A stretch of DNA of 64,000 nt from Halorussus caseinilyticus. GTDB taxonomy: Archaea; Halobacteriota; Halobacteria; Halobacteriales; Haladaptataceae. Below, in pieces: positions 8,874-17,008 of the stretch. The DNA is taken from the NCBI RefSeq assembly GCF_029338395.1, contig NZ_CP119809.1, forward strand, positions 2,108,001 through 2,172,000, in the 5' to 3' direction. The position numbers and the translations under genes are program-made. The notes beneath the pieces are model-generated. The model ran no database searches and had not been told where the DNA came from. It saw only the letters and a list, made by a program, of their open reading frames with translations. Every line of letters begins with the position of its first letter. Position 1 is the first letter of the stretch.

Positions 8874-9168
8874 TAGCTACTGCTTGAACCGATGACTCGT
8901 GAGACCGGCCGAACCCTCGTGGACGGTCCCACCGGGCACTATCGCGGGTTTTACCCCTGCGTTTCGTGGATTGTCGCCGACCACGGGACGCGCGCCGCGT
9001 TCGCGCGGTTCCGCGCGAACGCGGCGCGGGGAGGTACGGGGCGCGGTGCGGTATGATTGGTTCAAGCCTGAAGTCGTCGTCTCCCCGTCGGGTCTTAGCG
9101 TCTCCCCGTCGGGTCTTCCGGTTGCAGTGCGGTTGCGGTGCGGTCTTCACGGGTTCAAGCAGTAGCTA
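8874..9168. mobile_element. MITE-like intergenic element with terminal inverted repeats and long hairpin
   Basis: A 295-bp non-coding segment between two genes. Its ends are 17-bp perfect inverted repeats: TAGCTACTGCTTGAACC at 8874-8890 and the reverse complement at 9152-9168. Inside, 8991-9008 and 9011-9028 form an 18-bp perfect hairpin with a two-base loop. The hairpin is flanked by CCACGGGACG on the left and GGGAGGTACGGGGCGCGGT on the right. An 18-bp direct repeat GTCTCCCCGTCGGGTCTT occurs at 9079 and 9100. No transposase is encoded. Related flanks and hairpin occur at about 40.9 kb, and the end motif GCTTGAACC recurs at 24.8 kb. A non-autonomous mobile element is an inference; a structured RNA repeat is the alternative. 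Confidence 0.55.
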
Positions 9169-9278
9169 CCGTCGCTACGTCCGCTGAACTCGCGGTTAGC
9201 GTCGGTCTACTCGCGTTCCCGGTTCACCGCGCGGTCCGACTCGCAACCGCTAACATCCCGGTCCGCCAACCTCCGGGT

Positions 9279-9893
9279 ATGAGCGACGACGTTCGACTCC
9301 GACCCTACGACCCGGACCGCGACCCTCACGACCTGTGGGACCTCAAGCGCGGCTTCGAACTCGGTCTCGGGTCGGGCACGGGCGGCGAGGACAAGCAGGC
9401 CGTCTACGAGGGGAAACTGACCGACGAGTACGGCGAGCGATACCTCGACTGGGTGTTCTGGTGTACGAAGCACGACCCGCGGTGCGTGACCGTGGCCGAG
9501 GTCCGAGATGGTGCGGACGAGACGGACGCGGACGACGCCGAGAGCAACCAAAATAATTCCGGAAGCAATAGAGAAGATGCTGAAGAAAACAAAAAGGAAT
9601 CTACAGAACAGGAAAAGATGTCTCTCGCGGGGTACGTGTTCGTTCTCCCTCAGCAGTTGGCGATGATTTGGGACGCCGCGGTCCTCAACGAGATTTACGT
9701 TCGGCCGGAGTACCGGGGGACCGGCGTCGCCGACGACCTGATGGACGCCGCGGTCGAGTCGGCCGCCGACCAAGACTTGCCGCTGGACCGCCTCGTCCTC
9801 GACGTGGACCGCGAGAACGACCGCGCGCAAGCGTTCTACGACCGCCACGGCTTCGAACACTGGGGCGAGATGGTCGCCCGGAAGTTGGAGTAG
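9279..9893 (+). CDS. GNAT family N-acetyltransferase with AT-rich polar insertion
   Basis: 204 residues. The acetyl-CoA binding core is at the C-terminal half: LNEIYVRPEYRGTGVADDLMDAA (motif A with the R-G-x-G-x-A/V loop) then LDVDRENDRAQAFYDRHGFE (motif B). Substrate unknown. Residues about 89-110 are a low-complexity Asn/Glu/Lys linker (SNQNNSGSNRED, EENKKESTEQEK) encoded by AT-rich DNA at about 9546-9620, unlike the rest of the gene and its neighbours. The insertion falls between the N-terminal beta strands, a surface position that should tolerate it. ATG at 9279 follows CCTCCGGGT; no in-frame closer alternative. Confidence 0.85.
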   Translation: MSDDVRLRPYDPDRDPHDLWDLKRGFELGLGSGTGGEDKQAVYEGKLTDEYGERYLDWVFWCTKHDPRCVTVAEVRDGADETDADDAESNQNNSGSNREDAEENKKESTEQEKMSLAGYVFVLPQQLAMIWDAAVLNEIYVRPEYRGTGVADDLMDAAVESAADQDLPLDRLVLDVDRENDRAQAFYDRHGFEHWGEMVARKLE

Positions 9894-9912
9894 CGAGGCC
9901 CGCGGAACGGGG

Positions 9913-10020
9913 CTACGTCGCTTCGACCGAGTTCCCGCACTCGCTACACAGGTTCGGTTGCCACGAGACCGTTTTCACGATTTGTCGTTGCCGTCTACAG
10001 TAGTCACACCAGCTCTCCAT
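9913..10020 (-). CDS. Small zinc-finger protein, 35 residues
   Basis: A very short gene reading MESWCDYCRRQRQ at its start and NLCSECGNSVEAT at its end. Two Cys-x2-Cys knuckles (Cys5/Cys8 and Cys25/Cys28) make a plausible single zinc-binding site. Haloarchaea encode many such zinc-finger microproteins, several shown to affect motility, biofilm or nucleic-acid related functions, but the role of this one is unknown. It lies between convergent and divergent genes in an otherwise gene-free 400-bp stretch. An ACTAAAGG-like box precedes it on the minus strand. Length alone would not support it; the paired knuckles do. Confidence 0.6.
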   Translation of the reverse strand: MESWCDYCRRQRQIVKTVSWQPNLCSECGNSVEAT

Positions 10021-10297
10021 CGAGAAGTAGTTGAATACCCAACCTTTAGTAGCGTGTGAAAGTTTGACACTGTTTTCGGCCCCAAGCCGCCGCTCCAGAG
10101 CGGTAATCGGGTTCTCGCAGTTCGTAAGCCGCTCCGTCCGATTCGTCGTTTGCCGTCGTCGGCCGCCAACGTCGCGTTAGAATCGTCGGCGCGGCCACAA
10201 AATCAAGAGATTGCGCTAAAACCCGTATTAGCGCTCTGAAACGGCAATATGATGCGTTAGAACCGTGGCGCAATCAACTCGGTCCGACCGCTGTCGG
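10021..10297. other. Intergenic stretch with no recognisable gene
   Basis: Between the small zinc-finger gene and the membrane protein ending at 10298. The GCGTTAGAA motif occurs twice (about 10172 and 10253) and GCGCTAAAACCC/TTAGCGC pairs are present around 10213-10235. Reading frames here are Arg-rich and look non-coding. Confidence 0.5.
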
Positions 10298-10879
10298 TCA
10301 CTCCACCGCGCCGACGACGACACCACCGACCGCGCCGAACGCCGCGGGGTAGACCACGCCCGCGAGCAGGATTGCGGTCACGGGGTCGGCCGAGATAGCC
10401 GCCCAGGTGTCGCCGATGGCGTGCGTCGTCACGAACGCGGCCATCGCCGAGAGCGGAAGATAGCCGAGCGCGAGCGCCGCACCCGCCGCGAGTCCGCCGG
10501 GACGACCGTACGCCGCGACTGCTCCGGCGACGAGCAACAGTAGCGGCGGGAGCGCCAGCAGGAGGGTCGAACCGCCCTCGCCGGTCACGACGTTGGTCGT
10601 CCGGGTCCCGCCCGTGACGGTGGGAAACCGAGTCGCCACGAAGTGGGCGTTCAGGAAGAGCCACGTCACGCCCTTCCACGCGGGAATCGCTTCCCCGCCG
10701 AGCAGTCTGGAGACGAACCCGACGCCCTCCAACGCCTCCGAGACGGCTCGGGCCTTCCAGACGTAAGCGAGTAGATAGCCGAGCAACCACGCGCCGACGC
10801 CCGCGACTGCGCCGCGGGCGAGCGTTCCGCGACGGACTCGTCCGTCGCTCGCGGCCGTCGTCTCGTCTACCGGGGACAT
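10298..10879 (-). CDS. Haloarchaeal multi-pass membrane protein
   Basis: 193 residues from the ATG at 10879. Four to five hydrophobic segments can be read (GAVAGVGAWLLGYLLAYVW, LLLALPPLLLLVAGAVAAYG, AAGAALALGYLPLSAMAAFV, ILLAGVVYPAAFGAVGGVVVG). This architecture matches the haloarchaeal family often annotated simply as transporter (DUF7978, recalled with modest certainty). The N-terminal twenty residues are polar and cytoplasmic. No catalytic motif is visible and no partner is adjacent; the divergent amidohydrolase begins 135 bases away. Function unknown. Confidence 0.55.
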   Translation of the reverse strand: MSPVDETTAASDGRVRRGTLARGAVAGVGAWLLGYLLAYVWKARAVSEALEGVGFVSRLLGGEAIPAWKGVTWLFLNAHFVATRFPTVTGGTRTTNVVTGEGGSTLLLALPPLLLLVAGAVAAYGRPGGLAAGAALALGYLPLSAMAAFVTTHAIGDTWAAISADPVTAILLAGVVYPAAFGAVGGVVVGAVE

Positions 10880-11013
10880 GCCCGGAGCGACCCGTCGCCG
10901 CCGGGAGTATCTTGTGGCCGGACGACAGCGGTGCGACACCTCTGGGACTCTGCGACCGATTCCGACGAGAGCATTCGCGGGATTCAAGAGCGCGGAATGG
11001 GAACGTTCACCAA

Positions 11014-12198
11014 ATGATTCTGCGTGACGCCCGCGTGGTGGACGGGACCGGCGAAGTCCACGACGAGGCATCGCTCCAGTGCGACCCCGAATCGGGCCGG
11101 GTCGAGACCGTCGGCGACGCCGACCCCGGCGAGGACGAACCGGTCTACGACCTGTCGGGAAAGACGGTCGTGCCGGGACTGGTCGATGCCCACGTCCACT
11201 TCTCGCTGTCGGGCGAGGCCAGCGTCGCCGACGTGGTGTCGATGAGCGAGGCCGAACTGATGTTGACCGAGGTCGAGAACGCCCGCGAGACCCTCGAATC
11301 CGGCGTGACGGGCGTCCGAGCGATGGGTGCCCGTGACCTCGACGTGGTGCTGGCCGAACGCGTCGCCCGCGGGAGCGTTCCCGGTCCCCGGATGGTCGCC
11401 AACTGTCGGTCGATAACCATCACCGGGGGACACGGCCACCACCTCGGCCGGGAGGTAGACGGGCCGACCGAGTGCCGGAAGGCGGTCCGCGAGCAGGTCA
11501 AGCGCGGCGCGCAGTTCATCAAGTTCATGGCGACCGGGGGGGTGACGACGCCCGGTACCGACCCGAACTCGCCCGCGTTCACTCAAGAGGAGATGGACGC
11601 CTTGGTAGACGAGGCCCACCGCCGCGGGGTCCACGTCGCCGCCCACGCACACGGCGCGGAGGGCGCGCGCGCCGCCGTCCGCGCGGGCGTGGACACCATC
11701 GAACACGGCACGTTCCTCGACGCCGCGACAATCGACCTGCTCGTCGCCGAGGACGTGGTGCTGGTGCCGACGCTCTCGGCACCCTACCACATCGTCCGGA
11801 ACGCCGACCACGCCACCGACGAGGCGCTTCAGAAGACCCACGACGTGTACGAGCGCCACCTCGAAGCCTTCGCGGACGCGGTAGAGGCGGGCGTCGAAAT
11901 CGTCGGCGGCACCGACGCCGGGACGCCGTTCAACTACCACGGCGCGAACGCCACCGAACTCTCGTTCATGGCCGAGTACGGGATGGACCCCCACGACGCC
12001 CTCGTCGCCATGACCGGCCGGGCGGCCGACGTAATCGGTCTGGACGACGCGGGCACCCTCGAATCCGATTCTTTCGCCGACTTCCTCGTGGCCGAGGACG
12101 ACCCCCTCGAAGACCTCGGGACGCTTCGGAACCCCGAGACGGTCGTCAAGGGCGGCGAAGTCGTCGCGGGAACGTCGTTCGACCGACTCGCCGAGTAA
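11014..12198 (+). CDS. Amidohydrolase family protein (prolidase/imidazolonepropionase-like)
   Basis: 394 residues with the full metal-dependent amidohydrolase signature: VPGLVDAHVHFS (His-x-His), the carbamylated-Lys type strand QFIKFMATGG, VHVAAHAHG and TIEHGTF (metal His residues), and GGTDAGTPF (catalytic Asp). It groups by eye with the cytoplasmic Zn-dependent Xaa-Pro/Xaa-Arg dipeptidase and imidazolonepropionase-like subset rather than dihydroorotase. The N-terminal and C-terminal strands (ILRDARVVDGTG, FADFLVAEDDPLED) complete the small beta domain. Actual substrate unknown. Start is the ATG at 11014; no signal peptide. Confidence 0.85.
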   Translation: MILRDARVVDGTGEVHDEASLQCDPESGRVETVGDADPGEDEPVYDLSGKTVVPGLVDAHVHFSLSGEASVADVVSMSEAELMLTEVENARETLESGVTGVRAMGARDLDVVLAERVARGSVPGPRMVANCRSITITGGHGHHLGREVDGPTECRKAVREQVKRGAQFIKFMATGGVTTPGTDPNSPAFTQEEMDALVDEAHRRGVHVAAHAHGAEGARAAVRAGVDTIEHGTFLDAATIDLLVAEDVVLVPTLSAPYHIVRNADHATDEALQKTHDVYERHLEAFADAVEAGVEIVGGTDAGTPFNYHGANATELSFMAEYGMDPHDALVAMTGRAADVIGLDDAGTLESDSFADFLVAEDDPLEDLGTLRNPETVVKGGEVVAGTSFDRLAE

Positions 12199-12225
12199 CG
12201 GCGCGTGCGCCGCTACTCGGCGACT

Positions 12226-12456
12226 TCAGTGGGTGAACACCAGAATCCGACCCTCCTCGCGGACGACGCAGAACCGGCCGTCCGGCGGGTTGAAACTGTT
12301 GTGGCGCTTCTCGGAGACGAGCAGGTCGGCGAAGGCATCGTCGCACGCCGGGCACGCCAACTCCTTTTTGTTCTCCCACAACTGCGTCTGGCCGGTGTCC
12401 TTGCGGAGTTTCAGCGCGTGGCGGTGGTCGTGAACGTCGAATCGCTCGTCGGTCAT
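12226..12456 (-). CDS. Small haloarchaeal CPxC protein (flagella-cluster-type, DUF7385)
   Basis: 76 residues: RFDVHDHRHALKLRKDTG, then ACPACDDAF and a C-terminal DGRFCVVREEGRILVFTH. I recall this pattern from haloarchaeal proteins labelled flagella cluster protein. The label is historical and no archaellum gene is near. One Cys-x2-Cys knuckle plus a lone Cys in GRFC and several His could bind a metal. It shares a short gap (16 bases) with the acetyltransferase gene transcribed ahead of it on the same strand, so the three genes 13716 to 12226 may form one transcript. Confidence 0.65.
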   Translation of the reverse strand: MTDERFDVHDHRHALKLRKDTGQTQLWENKKELACPACDDAFADLLVSEKRHNSFNPPDGRFCVVREEGRILVFTH

Positions 12457-12472
12457 CGGGTGCGAGTTCTCG

Positions 12473-13078
12473 TCAGTCCCCCTTCGTCGCTTCGCTCCAC
12501 TGCTCGCGGGTGACGGTGTAGCGATGCAGGTCGTCGACGCGCTCGCCCATCGGCACCCAGTTGCGAAGCACCCCGTCGTACTGACCGCCGAACCGCTCGA
12601 CGTACTTGCGAATCGCGCGCTCGGACTTCTCGTTGCCCTCGTTGTGGCCCGCCGTGGCGAGTTCGAGGTCGAGGCGGTCGAAGGTCAGTTCCAGCAGGGC
12701 CGCCGCGCGCTCGCCGGAGTAGCCCCGGCCCCAGAAGGGCTTGCAGAGGACGAGACCGAGCCTCCCGGTCCGGCGCTCCCACTCGCAGAAGAGACTGGTC
12801 GTTCCGGCGATTTCCCCGGACCCGTCCTCGCCGTCCGCCGGTCTGACGACGTACTCGGCCGCTCGCCCCTCGCGCCAGCGTTCCTCGGCGTCTTCGATGC
12901 GGTCGTGGGCCGCTTTCGGCGCGTGCCACGGCTCTTCGGGCACGTACTCGAATACTTCCTCGTCGGCAACTCCCGCCGCGAAGCAATCGTAGAGAGCGAG
13001 AGCGTCCACGTTCCCGTGACAGAGCCGTTCCAGCAGGAGACGTTCGGTCTCGACGCGCTCGGGAAACAGGTGGCTCAT
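12473..13078 (-). CDS. RimJ/RimL-type GNAT acetyltransferase, copy 2 of a tandem pair
   Basis: 201 residues. N-terminal FPERVETERLLLERL is the usual RimJ/RimL opening; the acetyl-CoA loop reads KPFWGRGYSGERAAALLE, followed by NEKSERAIRKYVERFGG. Its ATG overlaps the stop of the upstream paralogue by four bases (ATGA at 13075-13078), implying translational coupling. The two proteins share long matching blocks in the acetyl-CoA half and diverge in the N-terminal substrate half. RimJ/RimL relatives acetylate protein N-termini, but many members act on small molecules, so the substrate is open. Confidence 0.88.
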   Translation of the reverse strand: MSHLFPERVETERLLLERLCHGNVDALALYDCFAAGVADEEVFEYVPEEPWHAPKAAHDRIEDAEERWREGRAAEYVVRPADGEDGSGEIAGTTSLFCEWERRTGRLGLVLCKPFWGRGYSGERAAALLELTFDRLDLELATAGHNEGNEKSERAIRKYVERFGGQYDGVLRNWVPMGERVDDLHRYTVTREQWSEATKGD

Positions 13079-13716
13079 CGGGTCTCGCCTCCGCTTCGGA
13101 CTATTTCGACAGTCGGCGTCTCCTCGCCGGTCGCGTCCGCCCACTGCTCGCGGGTGACGCTGTAGCGGCGAACGTCCACCGGCCCGTCGGGGGCGAGACC
13201 GGCGTTCCGGAGCAGACCCTCGTGTTGGCCGCCGAATCGTTCGACGTACTTGCGAATCGCGCGCTCGGACTTTTCGTTGTCGACCTGATGCGTGACCGCG
13301 ACGACTTCGAGGTCGAGGCGCTCGAACGCGACTTCCATCAGGACCGCCGCGCGCTCGCCGGAGTAGCCCCTGCCCCAGAACGGTTTGCGGAGCCACGTCC
13401 CGAGGGTGGCGGTCCGGCGCTCCCAGTCGGGATGGAGACCTGCCGCACCCGCGATTTCGCCCGCGCCGTCCTCGCCCTCGGCGGGTCGGACGACGTAGCC
13501 CGCGTCCTCGCCCGCGGCCCGCGCCTCCTCGCGGGATTCGAGGAAGTCGAGCGTCTCCTTGGGCGTCTCGTGGGGGTCCCACGAGAGATACTCGGTTATC
13601 TCCTCGATGTCGGGGTTCCGGTGAGAGGTGTGACCGTAGAACGCCAGCACGTCCACGTACTCGGGGGTGAGGGGTTCGAGGACGAGGCGGTCGGTCTGGA
13701 TGCGCTCCGGAAACAT
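13075..13716 (-). CDS. RimJ/RimL-type GNAT acetyltransferase, copy 1 of a tandem pair
   Basis: 213 residues from the ATG at 13716; an in-frame start at 13743 would add nine residues, but MFPERIQTDRL aligns with the paralogue's MSHLFPERVETERL, favouring the shorter form. The acetyl-CoA binding loop KPFWGRGYSGERAAVLME and NEKSERAIRKYVERFGG are almost identical to the downstream copy, while the N-terminal region (PEYVDVLAFYGHTSHRNPD) differs. First gene of the coupled pair. This looks like a tandem duplication followed by divergence of substrate recognition. Confidence 0.88.
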   Translation of the reverse strand: MFPERIQTDRLVLEPLTPEYVDVLAFYGHTSHRNPDIEEITEYLSWDPHETPKETLDFLESREEARAAGEDAGYVVRPAEGEDGAGEIAGAAGLHPDWERRTATLGTWLRKPFWGRGYSGERAAVLMEVAFERLDLEVVAVTHQVDNEKSERAIRKYVERFGGQHEGLLRNAGLAPDGPVDVRRYSVTREQWADATGEETPTVEIVRSGGETR

Positions 13717-13828
13717 GCCAGAAGGCTCGGAGGCCGAAGTCAAAAGCGTTGTCCGAGGATGCTAGCTGGTGTCACGGTCGAAGCACGGAGGGCGCGTCGG
13801 TCGAGCGGCGAACACCGCTCGACCGACC

Positions 13829-14812
13829 TCACAGCACGTCGAAGAGCCACCGACCGACCGTCACGGCGACCGACACCGCCCCTTCCGGTCGCGTCAGTCG
13901 CCCTCGCGTGGCTAAGAGTCCGACCACGAACGCCGACAGCGCGACCAGCCAGACCGCCGCGTCGAACGCGACCGGCGACACCGCCAGCGGACGGACCACT
14001 GCCGAGACTCCGAGGATGCCGAGGACGTTGAACACGTTGCTCCCGACGAGGTTGCCCGCGGCGAGGTCGCTCGCGCCGCGCCGCGTTGCGACGACGGAGG
14101 TGACTATTTCCGGCGCGGACGTGCCGACTGCCACGACGGTCTCACCGATAGCCCACTCCGAGACGCCAGCGAGTCGTGCGAGACCGGTCGCCGACGAGAC
14201 GAGGGCGTTCGCACCGACGAGGACGACGGCGAGTCCGGCGACCGCTACCGCGACCGACCGGCGGGTCGTCGGTTCGGCGTCCTCCCGCGGGAGGACGCCG
14301 TTCGTCGTTCCGCTCGCGAGGTCATCTGTTGTCGCGCCTGTACCGTCCGGCGTCCCGCGGGCGGCGAGCAACGCGACGTATCCGACGAGCAGGGCGACTA
14401 GTACCGTCCCCTCGGTTCGACCGACGAGTCCGTCCCGGACGACGAGGGCCGCCAACCCCGAGACCGCAACCATGAACGCCCCGTCTCGCCGAATCAACGT
14501 CCGAGAGGATGGAATCGGACGCAGGACGCCGACGACGCCGAGGATGATGCCGACGTTGAAGAGGTTCGACCCGACGACGTTGGCGACGGCTATATCTCCG
14601 GCACCCGCGAGCGCCGCGCCGACCGACGTGGTGAGTTCCGGTGTCGAGGTACCGAACCCGACGACGGTGAGACCGACGACCAGTTCCGACACTCCGGCGC
14701 GACGAGCGATTCGGGCCGCGTTCTCGACCAGTAGCTTCGCCCCGACCCAGAGCGCGCCGACGCTCGCCACGATGACCGCGAGGTCGAGTGCGATGGCAGT
14801 CGGGTCAGCCAT
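13829..14812 (-). CDS. Na+/Ca2+ exchanger family (CaCA) transporter
   Basis: 327 residues with about ten membrane segments in two inverted halves. Each half has the ion-binding alpha repeat: VGFGTSTPELTTSV near residue 55 and VAVGTSAPEIVTSV near residue 235, both followed by GNLVGSNVFN/ANVVGSNLFN. This is the YrbG/CaxA-like cation exchanger family, which moves Ca2+ or a similar cation out against Na+ or H+. The loop between the halves (about 155-190) is polar. Convergent with nothing close; monocistronic as far as can be seen. Ion specificity cannot be told from sequence alone. Confidence 0.92.
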   Translation of the reverse strand: MADPTAIALDLAVIVASVGALWVGAKLLVENAARIARRAGVSELVVGLTVVGFGTSTPELTTSVGAALAGAGDIAVANVVGSNLFNVGIILGVVGVLRPIPSSRTLIRRDGAFMVAVSGLAALVVRDGLVGRTEGTVLVALLVGYVALLAARGTPDGTGATTDDLASGTTNGVLPREDAEPTTRRSVAVAVAGLAVVLVGANALVSSATGLARLAGVSEWAIGETVVAVGTSAPEIVTSVVATRRGASDLAAGNLVGSNVFNVLGILGVSAVVRPLAVSPVAFDAAVWLVALSAFVVGLLATRGRLTRPEGAVSVAVTVGRWLFDVL

Positions 14813-14983
14813 TCGTCCCGCCCGTGTTCGGTCCTCGGCGGCGTCTCGGACGGACTGGCCGTCGCGTTCCAGTCGTCGCGGACTCGCTACTCACAGTCAC
14901 GTTGTCTACACCGACGTTTGTAACCGTGTGGGACGATTGGCGCTCCGCAACCACTAAACGCCGTTCACCCCTACCAACGCACA

Positions 14984-16447
14984 ATGACCGACTGGACCGA
15001 GAAATATCGCCCTTCCTCTCTCTCCGAGATTCGCGGGAACAACAAGGCCCGCGACCAGTTGAAGAAGTGGGCCGACACGTGGGACGACCACCGGGACGCC
15101 GTTATCGTCCACGGCAGTCCGGGCGTGGGCAAGACCTCCGCGGCCCACGCGCTGGCCAACGACATGGGGTGGCCGACCATCGAGTTGAACGCCAGCGACA
15201 CCCGGACCGGGGACGTGGTGGAGAAACTCGCCGGAGGTGCCGCGCAGAATCAGGCGCTGACGGGCAACGCTGGCGGTCGGCAACTGGTCGTCATGGACGA
15301 GGCCGACAACCTCCACGGCAACGCGGACCGCGGCGGGTCGAAAGCCATCACCGAAGTCGTCACGGACGCGGGTCAGCCGATGATTCTCATCGCCAACGAG
15401 TTCTACGACATGTCGAACACGCTCCGGAACAACTGCGAGACCATCGAGTTCCGGGACGTGCAGGCCCGGTCCATCGTGCCCGCGCTCAGACACATCTGCA
15501 AGCAGGAGGGCGTCGAGTACGAGAAGGCGGCCCTGCGCGCCATCGCCGACAAGAACGACGGCGACCTCCGGTCGGCGGTCAACGACCTACAGGCCATCGC
15601 CGAGACCAACGAACGACTCACCGAAGACGACGTGACCGTCACGGGCGAGCGCGACCGGTCAAGCGGCATCTTCGACTTCCTCGACGCGCTCTTCAAGGAG
15701 AAAGACGCCAAGAGCGCGCTCGAAGAGTCCTACGACGTTGACGAGACGCCAGACGACCTGCTGAACTGGGTCGAGGACAACGTGCCCAAAGACTACGAGG
15801 GCGCGGAACTCGCCACCGCCTACGGCTTCCTCTCGAACGCCGACAAGTGGCTCGGCCGGGTCCGGGCCACGCAGGACTACTCGATGTGGCGCTACGCCAC
15901 CGACAACATCGCGGCCGGGGTCGCCGCCTCTCGGCGGGGCGAGAAGGGCGGGTGGACCCGGTACGGCCCGCCGAGTTACTGGCAGAAGCTCGGGAGTTCG
16001 AAGGCCAACCGAAAGAAGCGCGACTACGTGGCCCGCAAGATAGCCCAGACCGAGGGCGTGAGCATGTCCACCGCGCGCCGGGAGATGATGCCGTTCCTCG
16101 CGGCGATGACCCACCACTGCAAGAACCGCGAGTTGACGGTTGCGATGACTGCGAAGTACGACCTCGACGCCGAACACGTCTCGTTCGTCACCGGGTCGGG
16201 CAAGGACACCAACAAGGTCGGGAGCGTCGTAGAGGACGCCCAGACCCTCCGGGAGGAGGCGGCCGTGGAACACTCCGGCGGTGCGTTCGAGGGCGCGAGG
16301 GGGTCGGCGTCGGACGACGACCGCGCCGACTCGGAGGGCGGCGGTTCCGACGGAACCGCCGTGGAGGAGCGAGCGGAGGACTCGGAGGCCGAGGCCAGCG
16401 GGGAAGACGACGACAGTCAGACCGGACTGGCCGACTTCGGTACCTGA
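14984..16447 (+). CDS. rfcL: Replication factor C large subunit
   Basis: 487 residues. The clamp loader AAA+ ATPase features are Walker A GSPGVGKTS at residues 44-52, Walker B LVVMDEADN near 101-109, and the sensor/arginine region around 120-150. It opens the PCNA ring onto primed DNA together with the small RFC subunits. Residues about 410-475 are an acidic, low-complexity tail (Glu/Asp/Ser/Gly), and the last residues QTGLADFGT form a PIP-box-like motif for PCNA binding. The short CACTAAACG at about 14956 may be the TATA-like box. No small subunit gene is in the window. Haloarchaeal RfcL proteins usually carry such acidic tails. Confidence 0.96.
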   Translation: MTDWTEKYRPSSLSEIRGNNKARDQLKKWADTWDDHRDAVIVHGSPGVGKTSAAHALANDMGWPTIELNASDTRTGDVVEKLAGGAAQNQALTGNAGGRQLVVMDEADNLHGNADRGGSKAITEVVTDAGQPMILIANEFYDMSNTLRNNCETIEFRDVQARSIVPALRHICKQEGVEYEKAALRAIADKNDGDLRSAVNDLQAIAETNERLTEDDVTVTGERDRSSGIFDFLDALFKEKDAKSALEESYDVDETPDDLLNWVEDNVPKDYEGAELATAYGFLSNADKWLGRVRATQDYSMWRYATDNIAAGVAASRRGEKGGWTRYGPPSYWQKLGSSKANRKKRDYVARKIAQTEGVSMSTARREMMPFLAAMTHHCKNRELTVAMTAKYDLDAEHVSFVTGSGKDTNKVGSVVEDAQTLREEAAVEHSGGAFEGARGSASDDDRADSEGGGSDGTAVEERAEDSEAEASGEDDDSQTGLADFGT

Positions 16448-16456
16448 GACCGTCGC

Positions 16457-16765
16457 CTACCGCGGGGGCCACACCAGTATCTCGCCGTCGGCGCGGACGG
16501 TCACGTCGTGGCCCTCGTACTGGAACGTGATGCTCGTCTCCGTCTCGCGGTCGCGCATCGAGGCGACGAACTCGTGGAGGGCGTCGGGGTCCATATACTC
16601 GTAGAGCGGCGCGAGTTCCCGAACCGAGACCCCGGTGGCCCGAGAAATCGCGCAGGTTATCGCCGAGTCCAGCGTCTCGGTGCCCGACCAGTCGGCCTGC
16701 ACTCGCAGGGGTGTCTCGCTCTCGTACTCCATCGCGTCTACCGTGTGCGTTTCGGTCTTCGACAT
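16457..16765 (-). CDS. HalOD1 output domain protein
   Basis: 102 residues, almost entirely one HalOD1 domain: DSAITCAISRATGVSVRELAPLYEYMDPDALHEF followed by ITFQYEGHDVTVRADGEILV. HalOD1 is a haloarchaeal domain predicted as a signalling output module, often attached to response regulators or standing alone as here. Molecular function is unknown. It is convergent with rfcL, its stop lying nine bases from the rfcL stop, so the two genes probably terminate against each other. Confidence 0.8.
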   Translation of the reverse strand: MSKTETHTVDAMEYESETPLRVQADWSGTETLDSAITCAISRATGVSVRELAPLYEYMDPDALHEFVASMRDRETETSITFQYEGHDVTVRADGEILVWPPR

Positions 16766-17008
16766 GCTATCTCGCCGACTGTGAGGAGGACGGACAGGTG
16801 CTTCAAGCCCCGAAACCCTGAAATCAGATTACCGGGCCTGAGGGCGGCTTGCGCTCGAATTAACCCGAGTTAAACGCCCCAAGTCGGTCGTAACCCGAGT
16901 AACGCCGACCTACGCCGAGGAAACGAGCCGTGGAACCTTCCTCGAAACGGTAAGACGACCCAAAACGACGCAATCCCTTTTTCGTTGCGCGTCGGAGGGT
17001 CGGGACGA

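Noticed and set aside
9975-10273. Two minus-strand frames of 64 and 75 residues
   Set aside because: Arg/Ser-rich translations overlapping the zinc-finger gene and empty intergenic DNA; no conserved feature.
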